Assembly (NCBI GenBank): GCA_020725675.1
Contig: DYEP01000139.1
Span: 1 to 32,085, forward strand
Source of the DNA: Symbiobacterium sp.
GTDB taxonomy: Bacteria; Bacillota; Sulfobacillia; DUSP01; DYEP01
DNA: 32,085 nt
Reading direction: 5' to 3'
In this document: one piece after another, positions 31,487 to 32,085 of the stretch
Layout of the letters: every line of letters begins with the position of its first letter
Numbering within the stretch: the first letter of the stretch is position 1
Translations under genes and position numbers: made by a program
The notes under the pieces: model-generated
Databases searched by the model: none
Seen by the model: the letters and a program-made list of their open reading frames with translations, nothing else
Told to the model about the DNA's origin: nothing

Positions 31487-31611
31487 ATGAATTATGGACC
31501 TCCTCTTTTGACCCAGTGGGCCGTTTGTCCTCAAATTGAAACTGGGCAAGAGTGGTCCTTGTCAGGCGTATTGCTCCATACCCTTCTTTCAATTTTGAAG
31601 ACTATAATATT

Positions 31612-31639
31612 ATTGTACCACGGAGTGCGGGAGGCGCAA
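31612..31639 (-). promoter_or_regulatory. Extended -10 promoter for zinc-ribbon gene
   Basis: On the - strand: TTGCGC (31639-31634), a 16-base spacer ending TGG, and TACAAT (31617-31612), giving a TGn extended -10. It lies about 125 bases before the zinc-ribbon ATG. The rest of the gap 31550-31817 shows nothing I can name. Confidence 0.5.
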
Positions 31640-31817
31640 ACGGTTTTTCCAAAATACATAAGGACAGATGCCCAAAAGTCCTGAAGTTGTGTGCAAGGAC
31701 CGGTGCGGAGGCTGGCCGGCAAACAATCATAGCGTCAGGGAAAAGCGTGACAGGCTAATTCAGTGCTACCTCAGTACAGGTGACTGACTGGTGTAAGAGT
31801 GGGAGGGATGTGCCACA

Positions 31818-32085
31818 ATGGACGTGTTTGATGCGATAGCTGAGAGGAGAAGTTGCAGGAATTTTAAGAAGGTAAGCATACCGAGGCAAGATCTGCTCAG
31901 AATCGTGGACGCAGCGCGGCGTGCCCCTTCAGGGGCAAACGCGCAGAAATGGACGTTTGTGGTTAACGACCGACAGTAGCATGGTAGAGCAGATCAGGTG
32001 CGCGCTGCCGCACGGGAAGAAGTATTACCCTACATTTGAAGATACGCCGCGCCGCATTCTTCCCAATTCATTGGGGAGTTAGGCG
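31818..32085 (+). pseudogene. Nitroreductase-family gene start, frameshifted
   Basis: MDVFDAIAERRSCRNFKKVSIPRQDLL and DAARRAPSGANAQKWTFVVND are the N-terminal FMN-binding pattern of nitroreductases (RRS-R-F, APSG-N-Q-W). The frame meets TAG at 31977-31979 after 53 codons. In another frame the text continues plausibly (SSMVEQIRCALPHGKKYYPTFEDTP) and then stops near the window end at 32080-32082. GGGAGGG precedes the ATG by ten bases. Either the gene is broken by a small indel, or the last ~110 bases carry sequencing errors of a contig end. Full-length relatives are ~170-200 residues. Confidence 0.75.

Noticed and set aside
31621-31817. Possible riboswitch ahead of the nitroreductase start
   Set aside because: GC-rich short repeats are present, but none matches FMN, cobalamin or other aptamer signatures I know.
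1-32085. CRISPR arrays, tRNA/rRNA genes, transposases, phage genes
   Set aside because: I looked for regular spaced repeats, tRNA-like cloverleaf motifs and transposase or integrase motifs and found none.

Overview
The window looks like a chromosomal segment from an anaerobic, spore-former-type Firmicute of class Clostridia (Peptococcaceae, Thermoanaerobacterales or similar). This rests on strong AGGAGG-type ribosome sites, frequent GTG/TTG starts, a stalk-domain (copper amine oxidase N-like) secreted protein, a MoxR/DUF58/TgpA block, a DUF438-hemerythrin-PAS protein and, above all, a long operon for a multimeric [FeFe] hydrogenase of the HndABCD/HydABC type. No rRNA, tRNA, CRISPR, insertion sequence or phage genes were seen. 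The species cannot be named from the sequence.

Left part (1-8205, + strand): a signalling cassette with a 7TM-PAS sensor that has lost its kinase core, a NarL-type response regulator, and an intact 7TM-PAS HisKA_3 kinase related to the first sensor. It is followed by a small lipoprotein and a 1129-residue secreted stalk-domain protein. The gap 8206-8900 holds a ~100-nt nested palindrome and, further on, a recognisable c-di-GMP-I (GEMM) riboswitch with an overlapping terminator. These precede a PAS-PAS-GGDEF-HD-GYP protein, so an enzyme of c-di-GMP turnover is probably controlled by c-di-GMP.

Middle (11.1-20.1 kb): a three-gene ABC-2 exporter, a GNAT acetyltransferase and a DUF438-hemerythrin-PAS protein on +. 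On the - strand is a compact, visibly GC-richer MoxR ATPase / DUF58 / transglutaminase operon.

Right part (30150 down to 20430, - strand): ten tightly packed co-directional genes. In transcription order they are an ECF S-component-like membrane protein, an RsbT/RsbW-like GHKL ATPase, a sensory-type [FeFe]-hydrogenase-like protein, a DRTGG protein, a PHP phosphoesterase, HndA (NuoE-like), a stand-alone GHKL ATPase, HndB, HndC and HndD (catalytic [FeFe] hydrogenase). HndC is an unusual 1011-residue fusion of a NuoF-like NADH/FMN subunit to a complete GltD/NfnB-like FAD-NAD(P)H module. The upstream gap has two TGTGA-N6-TCAC sites resembling Rex (or CRP/FNR-family) operators on either side of a 7-bp inverted repeat. 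I read the operon as a redox-controlled, probably flavin-based bifurcating hydrogenase wired to both NAD(H) and NADP(H), with its own H2/redox sensing genes. That reading is inference.

The right end has a GNAT gene, a two-zinc-ribbon protein with a good promoter, and a nitroreductase start broken by a frameshift close to the window edge.
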